DNA from: Brevundimonas bacteroides DSM 4726 | Lineage (GTDB): Bacteria > Pseudomonadota > Alphaproteobacteria > Caulobacterales > Caulobacteraceae | Assembly: GCF_000701445.1 (NCBI RefSeq) | Contig: NZ_JNIX01000001.1 | Span: 1 to 64,000, forward strand | Reading direction: 5' to 3' | Length of the DNA: 64,000 bases | Part shown: in pieces, positions 33,276 to 41,824 of the stretch | Numbering within the stretch: position 1 is the first letter of the stretch | How the letters are laid out: the number at the start of each line of letters is the position of its first letter | Position numbers and translations under genes: made by a program | Notes under the pieces: generated by a model | What the model was told of the DNA's origin: nothing | Databases searched by the model: none | What the model saw: the letters and a program-made list of their open reading frames with translations, nothing else

Positions 33276-35381
33276 ATGACCCACATCGACCGCGCCGGCC
33301 TGTCGGTCGCCGAGGAGCTGGCGACCTTCATCGAGGCGGAGGTGCTTCCCGGTCTGGGTATCGAGGTGGATGGTTTCTGGGCGGGCGTGGCCGACATCTT
33401 CGGGCGCTTCACACCGGTAAATCGCGCGCTGCTGGCGCGGCGGGACGAGCTTCAGGCGCGGATCGACGCCTGGCACGCGGCGCGGAAGGGCCAACCGCAC
33501 GATGCGGCGGCGACGGAGCGCTTCCTGCGCGAGATCGGCTACCTCGCGCCCGAGCCGGCGCCGTTCCAGGTCGGGACCGAGCGGGTGGACGACGAGCTGG
33601 CCAGGCTGGCGGGGCCGCAGCTGGTCGTGCCGATCCTGAATGCGCGGTTCCTGCTGAACGCGGCGAACGCGCGGTGGGGCAGTCTGTACGACGCGCTCTA
33701 TGGCACCGATGCGCTGGGCGACCTGCCGCCTCCGGGCGGATACGACGCGGAGCGCGGGGCGCGGGTGGTGGCGCGGGCGAAGGCGTTCCTGGACGAGGCC
33801 GTGCCGCTGGAAACCATGTCGTGGGCCGATGTGGACGAGAGCTTCGCCCACGCCATCGCTCTGAAGCATCAGGAGCAGTTCGTCGGGCGGACCGACAAGG
33901 GCGTGCTGTATCGCCACAACGGACTGCACATCGAGGTCGTGTTCGACCGGGACCATCCGGTCGGCGCGAGCGATCCCGCAGGGATCGCCGATGTAATCCT
34001 GGAGAGCGCCCTGTCGACCATCTGCGACCTGGAGGACTCGGTCGCTGCGGTGGATGCGGCGGACAAGACCGCCGCCTATCGCAACTGGCTGGGCCTGATG
34101 CGGGGCGACCTCAGCGCCAGCTTCCAGAAGGGCGGCAAGACGCTGGAACGCACGCTGGAGGCCGACAAGTCCTATACCGCCGATGACGGCTCGACCCGGT
34201 CGCTGAAGGGGCGGTCGCTGCTGTTCGTGAGGAATGTCGGCCACCTGATGACCAATCCGGCGATCCGGCTGCCGGATGGGTCCGAAGCGTTCGAGGGCAT
34301 TCTCGATGCGATCGTGACGTCGCTGATCGGTCTGTATGATCTAAAGGCGCTGGGCCGGTTCCGGAACTCGACTGCCGGGTCGATCTACATCGTCAAGCCA
34401 AAGATGCACGGCCCCGACGAGACCGCCTTCACCAACGCCCTGTTCGACGCTGTCGAGGACCTGCTGGGACTTGAGCGGCACAGCATCAAGGTCGGGGTGA
34501 TGGACGAGGAGCGGCGAACCTCGGCGAACCTGGCGGCCTGCATCCACGCAGTGAAGGACCGGATCGTCTTCATCAACACGGGCTTCCTCGACCGCACCGG
34601 CGACGAGATCCATACGGCCATGCGAGCCGGGCCCATGGTGCGCAAGGCCGACATCAAGAGCTCCAAATGGATCACGGCGTATGAGGCGCGCAACGTCTCG
34701 ATCGGTCTTGCCTGCGGCCTGTCGGGCCGGGCTCAGATCGGCAAGGGTATGTGGGCGGCGCCGGATCGCATGGCCGACATGCTGGAGCAGAAGATCGGCC
34801 ATCCCCGGACAGGCGCCAACACCGCCTGGACACCCAGCCCGACGGCGGCGACGCTGCATGCCCTCCACTATCACGCGGTCGATGTGTTCGCGGTCCAGAA
34901 GGAGGTGGCCCAGCGGCCGACGCCTGGCCTTGACGACCTGCTGACGCCGCCGCTGGCGCAGGGGGCCAACTGGTCCGAGCAAGAGGTGGCCGACGAGCTC
35001 GACAACAACGCCCAGGGCATCCTGGGTTACGTCGTGCGCTGGATCGATCAAGGGGTAGGGTGTTCCAAGGTGCCGGACATCCACGACGTGGGCCTGATGG
35101 AGGATCGGGCGACGCTGCGCATCTCCTCCCAGCACATCGCCAACTGGCTGCTGCATGGGGTCTGCACAGCCGCGCAGGTCGAGGCGGCCTTCTTGCGCAT
35201 GGCGGCCAAGGTGGACGCGCAGAACGCGGGCGATCCGCTGTATCGGCCGATGGCGACCGATCCGGAGGGGTCGCTGGCCTATCAGGCGGCGCGGGCGCTG
35301 GTCTTCGAGGGCGTGCAGCAGCCGAACGGCTATACCGAGCCGCTGCTGCATGCGTATCGGCTGAGGATGAAGGGCGGCTGA
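33276..35381 (+). CDS. glcB: Malate synthase G
   Basis: A 701-aa enzyme that condenses glyoxylate and acetyl-CoA to malate, allowing growth on C2 compounds. Length matches the G isoform (about 720 aa). Conserved blocks include the catalytic-region [25 protein letters not shown], and [18 protein letters not shown] site lies before the ATG at 33276; an earlier in-frame ATG at 33174 would add residues unlike the family. No isocitrate lyase gene is adjacent. Confidence 0.96.
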   Translation: MTHIDRAGLSVAEELATFIEAEVLPGLGIEVDGFWAGVADIFGRFTPVNRALLARRDELQARIDAWHAARKGQPHDAAATERFLREIGYLAPEPAPFQVGTERVDDELARLAGPQLVVPILNARFLLNAANARWGSLYDALYGTDALGDLPPPGGYDAERGARVVARAKAFLDEAVPLETMSWADVDESFAHAIALKHQEQFVGRTDKGVLYRHNGLHIEVVFDRDHPVGASDPAGIADVILESALSTICDLEDSVAAVDAADKTAAYRNWLGLMRGDLSASFQKGGKTLERTLEADKSYTADDGSTRSLKGRSLLFVRNVGHLMTNPAIRLPDGSEAFEGILDAIVTSLIGLYDLKALGRFRNSTAGSIYIVKPKMHGPDETAFTNALFDAVEDLLGLERHSIKVGVMDEERRTSANLAACIHAVKDRIVFINTGFLDRTGDEIHTAMRAGPMVRKADIKSSKWITAYEARNVSIGLACGLSGRAQIGKGMWAAPDRMADMLEQKIGHPRTGANTAWTPSPTAATLHALHYHAVDVFAVQKEVAQRPTPGLDDLLTPPLAQGANWSEQEVADELDNNAQGILGYVVRWIDQGVGCSKVPDIHDVGLMEDRATLRISSQHIANWLLHGVCTAAQVEAAFLRMAAKVDAQNAGDPLYRPMATDPEGSLAYQAARALVFEGVQQPNGYTEPLLHAYRLRMKGG

Positions 35382-35430
35382 GGCCTTGTCCTCGCCCTGA
35401 TCCGAGCGGAATGTCCTGTCAGAGGATGTC

Positions 35431-35820
35431 ATGCCCCATGCCCCGATCCGCACCGCCGCCGCGCTCGCCGGAGCCCTGCTGGTGACCGCCTGCACGCCGC
35501 AATCTGCCGCGTCGGAGCCGCAAATGCGCACGCTGGCGGTGGATCAGGTAGCCGGCTTCTGGGCCTTGTCGGAAAGCGGCGGCGGCGCGCGGTGCCAGCT
35601 TTCGCTGTCGAACCTGATCATCGAAGGCGTCCGGCCGGTCCTGGTGGAGCGGTGTGCGGTTCCGGCCCTAGCGGCGGCCAGGTCGTGGCGGGCCACCGCC
35701 AACGGCTTCGAGGTGCTGAGCGTCGAGGGGACCGTCCTGATGGCCTTCCGCCGCACGGGTGAGGACGCCTTCGAGGAGGTCGGTGGACGCTACCGCCTGA
35801 CCCGCGCGCCCATTTCCTGA
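35431..35820 (+). CDS. AprI/Inh-like lipoprotein (protease-inhibitor fold)
   Basis: A 129-aa secreted protein with a lipobox LLVTAC after a hydrophobic signal. The mature part includes VAGFWALSESGGGARCQLSL, then VERCAVPALAAARSW, and LSVEGTVLMAFRRTGEDAFE, a pattern resembling the AprI/Inh beta-barrel of periplasmic metalloprotease inhibitors, with two Cys that could pair. An AGAGGA ribosome site precedes the ATG. No metalloprotease of the serralysin type is nearby, so its target is unknown. Confidence 0.65.
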   Translation: MPHAPIRTAAALAGALLVTACTPQSAASEPQMRTLAVDQVAGFWALSESGGGARCQLSLSNLIIEGVRPVLVERCAVPALAAARSWRATANGFEVLSVEGTVLMAFRRTGEDAFEEVGGRYRLTRAPIS

Positions 35821-35887
35821 CGCATTCGTAACTTGCGGGCCGTGGCTCGGCGTGACAAGTCTCCTTGACCTAGCAGGGGACTCTGAA

Positions 35888-36769
35888 ATGCTGTCGGTGA
35901 AGAATCTCGTCCACGTCTATGGCAATGGAACGCGCGCGCTCGATGATGTGACGCTGAGCGTTCCGACCGGGATGTTCGGCCTTCTGGGGCCGAACGGGGC
36001 GGGCAAGTCGACGCTGATGCGGTCGATCGCGACGCTGCAGACGCCGACCTCGGGCTCCATCGACTTCGACGGTATCGACGTGATCGCCGAGCCGGACAAG
36101 CTGCGGCGCACGCTGGGCTATCTGCCCCAGGACTTCGGCGTCTATCCGCGCGTCTCGGCCTACGACATGCTGGATCACATGGCGGTGCTGAAGGGCATCG
36201 CGGGCGGCAAGGAGCGGAAGGAAACCGTCGAGACCCTGCTGAACCAGACCAATCTCTGGTCGGTGCGGAAGAAGGCGCTGGCCGGCTTCTCGGGCGGCAT
36301 GCGTCAGAGGTTCGGCATCGCCCAGGCCCTGATCGGCAACCCCAAGCTGATCATCGTCGACGAACCGACGGCCGGCCTGGACCCGGAGGAACGCAACCGG
36401 TTCCTGAACCTGCTGGCCGAGATCGCCGACAACGTCGTCATCATCCTGTCGACCCATATCGTGGAAGACGTCGCCGACCTGTGCCCCAGGATGGCGGTGC
36501 TGGCCGGCGGCAAGATCCAGCTGGAGGGCGCGCCCGCCGAGCTGATGGAACGGCTGAACGGCCGGGTGTGGAAGAAGACCATCGACAAGGAGGCGCTGGA
36601 GGAACACCGCGCCAAGCATGAGGTCATCTCCACGCGCCTGTTCGCGGGCCGGACCGTGATCCACGTCCTGTCGGACCGCCGCCCCGGCGAAGGCTTCGAG
36701 CCCGTGCCCGGCGGGCTGGAGGACGTCTATTTCTCGACCCTGTCGGCGTCCCGGAAAGCGGCGGCCTGA
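35888..36769 (+). CDS. ABC transporter ATP-binding protein
   Basis: A 293-aa ATPase with Walker A GPNGAGKST, Q-loop region LGYLPQDFGVYPRVSAYDML, signature FSGGMRQRFGIAQAL and Walker B IIVDEPTAGLDPEE, followed by the switch His in LSTHIVEDV. It starts at 35888 behind an AGGGG site; an in-frame GTG at 35852 is less likely. The next gene, 3 bp downstream, encodes its membrane partner. Confidence 0.92.
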   Translation: MLSVKNLVHVYGNGTRALDDVTLSVPTGMFGLLGPNGAGKSTLMRSIATLQTPTSGSIDFDGIDVIAEPDKLRRTLGYLPQDFGVYPRVSAYDMLDHMAVLKGIAGGKERKETVETLLNQTNLWSVRKKALAGFSGGMRQRFGIAQALIGNPKLIIVDEPTAGLDPEERNRFLNLLAEIADNVVIILSTHIVEDVADLCPRMAVLAGGKIQLEGAPAELMERLNGRVWKKTIDKEALEEHRAKHEVISTRLFAGRTVIHVLSDRRPGEGFEPVPGGLEDVYFSTLSASRKAAA

Positions 36770-36772
36770 GCC

Positions 36773-39700
36773 ATGTTCGGGAAGATCGCCGCATTCGAAT
36801 TCCGCTACCAGCTGCGCCAGCCGGCCTTCTGGGTCATCGGAATCCTGTTCGCCTTGATGAGCTTCGGGCTCGTCGCCGCGTCCGACAACATCTCGATCGG
36901 GGGTGGGGGCAATGTGAACGTCAACGCGCCCTATGCATTGGCGCAGGCCAACACCGTCTTCGCCATCCTGTTCATGCTGGCGACCACCGCCATCGTCGCC
37001 AACGTCGTGGCTCGTGACGCCACCACCGGCTTTGGACCCATGATCCAGGCCAGCCAGGCGACCAAGTTCGATTATCTGTACGGCCGTTTCGTCGGCGCCT
37101 TCGCCGCCGTCGCCCTGTGCTTCCTCAGCGTGACGATCGGAACCATCGTCGGCACCTTCATGCCGTGGGTCGATCAGGAGACGATCGGGGCCTTCCGGCC
37201 GGGTGACTATGCCTGGTCCTATTTCGTGATGGGCCTGCCGGGGGTTTTCCTGACTTCGGCCCTGTTCTTCGCCCTTGCGACCGTCACCCGCTCGATGATG
37301 GCGACCTATGTCGGCGTCGTCGCGGTCTTCATCCTCTACATCAGTCTGACCTCGGCGCTGGCGCGGCCCGAGTTCGAGGACATCCTGGCATGGCTGGAAC
37401 CGTTCGGCGCCTCGGCCTATGGTCTTGTCACGCGCTATTGGACGCCGGTGGAGCGCAATACCCTGAAACCCGCGCTGGAGGGGGTCTTCCTCTACAATCG
37501 CCTGATCTGGACGGGCGTGGGGGTGGTCTTCCTAGCAGCCGCCTACTTCCTCTATCGACCGGCGACGCGCGGAGCCAAGGCGTCCAAGCAGGACAAGCTG
37601 CGCAAGCTGGCCGAGACCACGCCGGCCGCCTCGGCGCCCGCCGGATCGCTGCCGGCTCCCAGCTACGGCTTCGGCTCGGGCTGGGCCCAGCTGAGCCGGC
37701 GAACCGGCTTCGAGATGGGGCTGATCTTCAAGAGCCCGGCCTTCCTGGTGCTCCTGGTGCTCGGCGCCTTCCAGGGTGTGGGCAGTCTGCTGTTCGCGGG
37801 CGAGGTCTATGGCGCGCCGGTGTTTCTGGTCACCCGTCTGGTGGTTGAGCTGCTGCAGGGCGCCTTCGGTCTCGTGGCCATCATCGTGGCCATCTACTAC
37901 GCGGGCGAACTGGTCTGGCGCGACCGCGAGCGCAAGACGCACGAGATCATCGACGCCACGCCGACGCCGGACTGGACCTTCCTGGTTCCCAAGACTCTGG
38001 CGCTTGTGCTGGTGCTGGGCTCGATCCTGATCGTCGGCATCCTGACCGGCGTCGCCGTCCAGACCTACAAGGGCGGGGTCGACTACGAGCTCGACAAGTA
38101 CCTCTTGTGGCTGCTGCTGCCGGGCACCCTGAACTTCGCCTTCATCGCGGTGCTGGCGATGTTCATCCAGGCCTTGTCACCCAACAAATTCGTCGGCTGG
38201 GCCATCATGGTGGTCTATCTGGTCTCGACCATCGTGCTGTCGAACCTGGGCTTCGAGCACGTGCTGTACCGGTACGGCGGCGGCATCGGCGTGCCCTTGT
38301 CGGATATGAACGGGCAGGGCGATTTCCGCGGCTTCTCCAACTGGACCGACGCCTACTGGACCGCCTTCGCCGTGATCCTGCTGGTCGTCGCCTACGCCCT
38401 GTGGCGGCGGGGGACCGAGACCCGGCTGCTGCCGCGCGTGCGTCGCATGCCGCGCCGTCTGGCGGGGCCGGCGGGCGTCATCATGGCCGTCGCCGCCGTC
38501 GCCTTCGTCGGGTTGGGCGGCTTCATCTTCTACAACACCAATGTCCTCAATGAATATGTGACCTCGGATCAGGAGGAGAAGCGTCAGGCCGACTACGAGA
38601 AGGCGCTGCTGCAGTTCGAGGATACGCCGCAGCCGTCCACGGTCAGCGTGACCTATGTCATGGACCTTGATCCCCACGCGCCGCGTCTGGTGACCGAGGG
38701 GACCTATGTGGTCGAGAACCGGACGGGGGCGCCTCTGTCGGAGATGCACCTGCGCTGGCTGCCCGATCTGCAGGTCACCCGCATGGAGGTCGAGGGCGCG
38801 ACGGTGGCGCGCGAGTGGGAGGAGTTCGACTATCGCATCTATCGCTTCGCCACGCCGATGGCGCCGGGCGAGCGCCGGACGGTGCGGTTCGAGACCGTGT
38901 TCGAGCAGCGCGGCTTCAAGCATCGCGGCAACACCACGCGACTGGTCGACAACGGCACCTTCGTCTCCAACAACGAGTTCGCGCCCATCATCGGCATGAG
39001 CCGGCAAGGGCTGCTGCGGGATCGCACGACCCGTCGCAAGTACGGCTTGCCCGCCGAACTGCGGCAGGCGCGTCTGGAGGACACCTCGGCGCAACGTCGC
39101 AACTATATCGGCGCGGACTGGGTGACGTCCGACATCACCATCACGACGACGGCGGACCAGACGCCGATCGCGCCGGGCTACAAGGTCTCGGATGTGACGC
39201 GGGACGGGCGGCGCACGGCGCGGTTCGTGACCGAGGCGCCGATCCTGAACTTCCTGTCGGTGCAGTCGGCCCGCTACGAGGTCGAGCGCCAGGTGCACGA
39301 CGGCATCGAGCTGGCCGTCTATCACCACCCCGGCCACGAGCGGAACATCGACCGGATGTTCCAGTCGCTGAAGACCGGGCTGGACTACTTCCAGGCCAAC
39401 TTCAGCCCGTATCAGTTCCGGCAGGTGCGGATCATCGAGTTCCCGGCCTACGCCAGCTTCGCCCAGGCCTTCGCCAATACGATCCCTTACTCCGAGGGGC
39501 TCGGTTTCATCGCTGACTTCCGCGATCCGGAGAAGATCGACTACGTCACCTACATCACGGCCCACGAGTTGGGGCACCAGTGGTGGGCGCATCAGGTGGT
39601 CAGCGCGGACTCGCAAGGGTCCACGACCCTGACCGAGACGCTGGCGCAGTACTCGGCCCTGATGGTGATGAAGGAGAGCTATGGGGCCGATCAGATCCGC

Positions 39701-40348
39701 CGGTTCCTGAAGTATGAGCTGGACCGCTATCTGCGCGCCCGGGGCACCGAGCGTCTGGAGGAGTTGCCGCTCTATCGCGTCGAGAACCAGGGCTACATCC
39801 ACTACCAGAAGGGTGGGTCGGTGATGTATCTGCTGGCCGACCAGATCGGCGAGGATCGGGTCAACGCCGCGCTGCGGACCCTGTTGCAGAGGTTCGCCTT
39901 CCAGGGCGCGCCCTATCCGCGCTCGCTGGACCTGGTGGCGGCGCTGCGGGCCCAGGCCCCAGCGGACAAGCAGGCCCTGATCACCGACCTGTTCGAGCGG
40001 ATCACGCTCTATGACGTGAAGGTCAATGAGACCACGGCGACGCGGCGGTCGGACGGCCGCTGGGACGTTACGGTCACGGTCGAGGCCCGCAAGCTCTACG
40101 CCAACGGCCAGGGCGAGGAGACCGAGGCCCCGCTGAACGAGACCTTCGACATCGGCCTTTTCGCCGCCGAGCCGGGGGACAGGGCGTTCGATGCGCGCGA
40201 CGTCCTGCTGTTCGAGCGGCGACCGTTGCGGACGGGGGTGCAGACCTTCCGCTTCACGACGGCGCAGAGGCCCGAGTTCGCGGGGGTCGATCCCTACAAC
40301 AAGTGGATCGACCGGAACTCGAACGACAACGTGCGGGCGCTGGAGTGA
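36773..40348 (+). CDS. ABC-2 permease fused to an M1-family aminopeptidase domain
   Basis: A 1191-aa fusion. Residues ~20-270 and ~320-600 form two sets of membrane helices of ABC-2 permease type. The C-terminal part (about 620-1190) is a gluzincin domain with the zinc motif HELGH at residue 931 and a downstream glutamate in LTETLAQYSAL. Since the peptidase follows the last helix (LGGFIFYNTNVLNEY), it probably faces the periplasm. The preceding gene is the cognate ATPase. Families of this layout are known in Caulobacterales, Xanthomonas and Bacteroidetes, but the transported molecule is not known. Confidence 0.88.
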   Translation: MFGKIAAFEFRYQLRQPAFWVIGILFALMSFGLVAASDNISIGGGGNVNVNAPYALAQANTVFAILFMLATTAIVANVVARDATTGFGPMIQASQATKFDYLYGRFVGAFAAVALCFLSVTIGTIVGTFMPWVDQETIGAFRPGDYAWSYFVMGLPGVFLTSALFFALATVTRSMMATYVGVVAVFILYISLTSALARPEFEDILAWLEPFGASAYGLVTRYWTPVERNTLKPALEGVFLYNRLIWTGVGVVFLAAAYFLYRPATRGAKASKQDKLRKLAETTPAASAPAGSLPAPSYGFGSGWAQLSRRTGFEMGLIFKSPAFLVLLVLGAFQGVGSLLFAGEVYGAPVFLVTRLVVELLQGAFGLVAIIVAIYYAGELVWRDRERKTHEIIDATPTPDWTFLVPKTLALVLVLGSILIVGILTGVAVQTYKGGVDYELDKYLLWLLLPGTLNFAFIAVLAMFIQALSPNKFVGWAIMVVYLVSTIVLSNLGFEHVLYRYGGGIGVPLSDMNGQGDFRGFSNWTDAYWTAFAVILLVVAYALWRRGTETRLLPRVRRMPRRLAGPAGVIMAVAAVAFVGLGGFIFYNTNVLNEYVTSDQEEKRQADYEKALLQFEDTPQPSTVSVTYVMDLDPHAPRLVTEGTYVVENRTGAPLSEMHLRWLPDLQVTRMEVEGATVAREWEEFDYRIYRFATPMAPGERRTVRFETVFEQRGFKHRGNTTRLVDNGTFVSNNEFAPIIGMSRQGLLRDRTTRRKYGLPAELRQARLEDTSAQRRNYIGADWVTSDITITTTADQTPIAPGYKVSDVTRDGRRTARFVTEAPILNFLSVQSARYEVERQVHDGIELAVYHHPGHERNIDRMFQSLKTGLDYFQANFSPYQFRQVRIIEFPAYASFAQAFANTIPYSEGLGFIADFRDPEKIDYVTYITAHELGHQWWAHQVVSADSQGSTTLTETLAQYSALMVMKESYGADQIRRFLKYELDRYLRARGTERLEELPLYRVENQGYIHYQKGGSVMYLLADQIGEDRVNAALRTLLQRFAFQGAPYPRSLDLVAALRAQAPADKQALITDLFERITLYDVKVNETTATRRSDGRWDVTVTVEARKLYANGQGEETEAPLNETFDIGLFAAEPGDRAFDARDVLLFERRPLRTGVQTFRFTTAQRPEFAGVDPYNKWIDRNSNDNVRALE

Positions 40349-40356
40349 TGTTTGAT

Positions 40357-40528
40357 CCCTCTCCCAGGGGGAGAGGGCTTGAGCGCCCGAGAGCCCGTCA
40401 GGGCGATCGGCCTTGCGCGAAAGGGTGAGGGGTTACGGGGCCAACCGGTAGGAGGGAAACCCCTCACCCTTTCGGTTGGCGGATCGCTTCGCTCTCCGAA
40501 CCTCAAGCCCTCTCCCTTTGGGAGAGGG
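40357..40528. repeat. Long nested palindromic intergenic repeat
   Basis: Between two convergent genes. Outer arms of 27 bp (40357-40383 and 40502-40528) are near-perfect inverted copies, and each is itself a hairpin (CCCTCTCCC and GGGAGAGGG). Inner arms (40417-40434 and 40458-40474; GCGAAAGGGTGAGGGGTT type) repeat the inversion. Such CCCTCTCC/GGAGAGGG units recur in many proteobacterial genomes. Here it could also stop transcription from both sides. Confidence 0.8.
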
Positions 40529-40536
40529 TAGCGAAG

Positions 40537-41784
40537 TCAGTGAATGGTTTCGCCGTGCTGGGAGTAGTCCAGCCCCTCGATCTCGCCCTCGCGGTCGACG
40601 CGCAGGCCGGTGGTGAAGCGGCAGACCATCAGCACGATCCAGGTGCCGACCGCGCTCCAGGCGATGACGGCGAACAGGCCGAGAACCTGCTTCACGACGT
40701 CGGCCCCCTCCGACAGGGCGTTGATCGAGGCGCTGGCGAGCAGGCCGGTCAGAACCGCGCCGACGATGCCGCCCACCCCGTGGATGCCGAAGGCGTCGAG
40801 GCTGTCGTCGTACTTCAAAGCGCGCTTCAGCCAGACCGATCCGGCGTAGCAGGCGGGGCCGCCGACCAGGCCGATCAGGAAGGCGCCCTTCGGGTCGACG
40901 AAGCCCGCCGCCGGCGTCACCGCCACCAGGCCGCCGACCAGACCGGACAGGAGGCCCAGCAGCGTCGGCCGCTTCTGGTCGATCCACTCCACCACCATCC
41001 AGCCGAAGGCGGCAGCCGCTGGGGCCAGGATGGTGTTCAGCGCCGCCACCGCCGCGATGCCGTCCGCCGCCCAGGCTGAGCCCGCATTGAAGCCCAGCCA
41101 GCCGACAAACAGTAGGCCCGTACCGATGGCGGCATAGGCCAGGTTGGCGGGCGCCATGTTGTCTCGACCGAAGCCGTGGCGCGGACCCAGGACCAGCGCG
41201 CAGACCAGCCCCGCCACGCCCGCGTTGACGTGCACCACCGCCCCACCCGCGAAGTCCAGAACGCCCCAGCCGCCCAGCCAGCCGCCGCCCCAGACCTGAT
41301 GACATACGGGTGCGTAGACAATCAGGTGCCACAGGGCGAAGAACAGGACGCTGGCCGAGAACTTCATCCGCTCTGCGAAGGCGCCGGCGATGATGGCGGG
41401 CGTTATGATGGCGAAGGTCAGCTGGAACGCGATCCAGAGGTATTCGGGCAGGCCGGGCGCGAGGCTGTGCGCCGTCTCGATGGTGACCCCGTTGAGGAAC
41501 AGGGCCTGCAGGCCGCCGATGAAGCCGTTGGTCGGTTCGCCCGAGACGCCGAAGGACAGGCTGTAGCCGACCACGAACCAAAGCACCGTCACGACCATGA
41601 AGGACGCAGCCGAATGAGCGATGGTCGAGATGATGTTCTTCTTGCGGACCATGCCGCCGTAGAACAGCGCCAGCCCGGGCAGGGTCATCATGAGGACCAG
41701 CGCCGTCGAGACCAGAATCCAACCTGTCGCCGCCGCGTCGATGGCCAGCGGCGCCTGATGCGCGAGGAGGGCGGGCGTCGTCAT
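40537..41784 (-). CDS. amt: Ammonium transporter
   Basis: A 415-aa Amt/Rh-family channel with about 11 helices; the second begins ALFYGGMVRKKN. Key parts are DFAGGAVVHVNAGVAGLV (first pore-His helix) and FGIHGVGGIVGAVLTG (second pore His), both intact. Two starts are possible: 41784 (MTTPALLAH) or 41853, which would overlap gltB by 29 bp. It lies downstream of gltD-gltB as part of a nitrogen-assimilation unit; no glnK gene is next to it. Confidence 0.92.
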   Translation of the reverse strand: MTTPALLAHQAPLAIDAAATGWILVSTALVLMMTLPGLALFYGGMVRKKNIISTIAHSAASFMVVTVLWFVVGYSLSFGVSGEPTNGFIGGLQALFLNGVTIETAHSLAPGLPEYLWIAFQLTFAIITPAIIAGAFAERMKFSASVLFFALWHLIVYAPVCHQVWGGGWLGGWGVLDFAGGAVVHVNAGVAGLVCALVLGPRHGFGRDNMAPANLAYAAIGTGLLFVGWLGFNAGSAWAADGIAAVAALNTILAPAAAAFGWMVVEWIDQKRPTLLGLLSGLVGGLVAVTPAAGFVDPKGAFLIGLVGGPACYAGSVWLKRALKYDDSLDAFGIHGVGGIVGAVLTGLLASASINALSEGADVVKQVLGLFAVIAWSAVGTWIVLMVCRFTTGLRVDREGEIEGLDYSQHGETIH

Positions 41785-41824
41785 CGGCGGGGAGGCCTTG
41801 AGATGATCTATGCGGGTGGACGGA

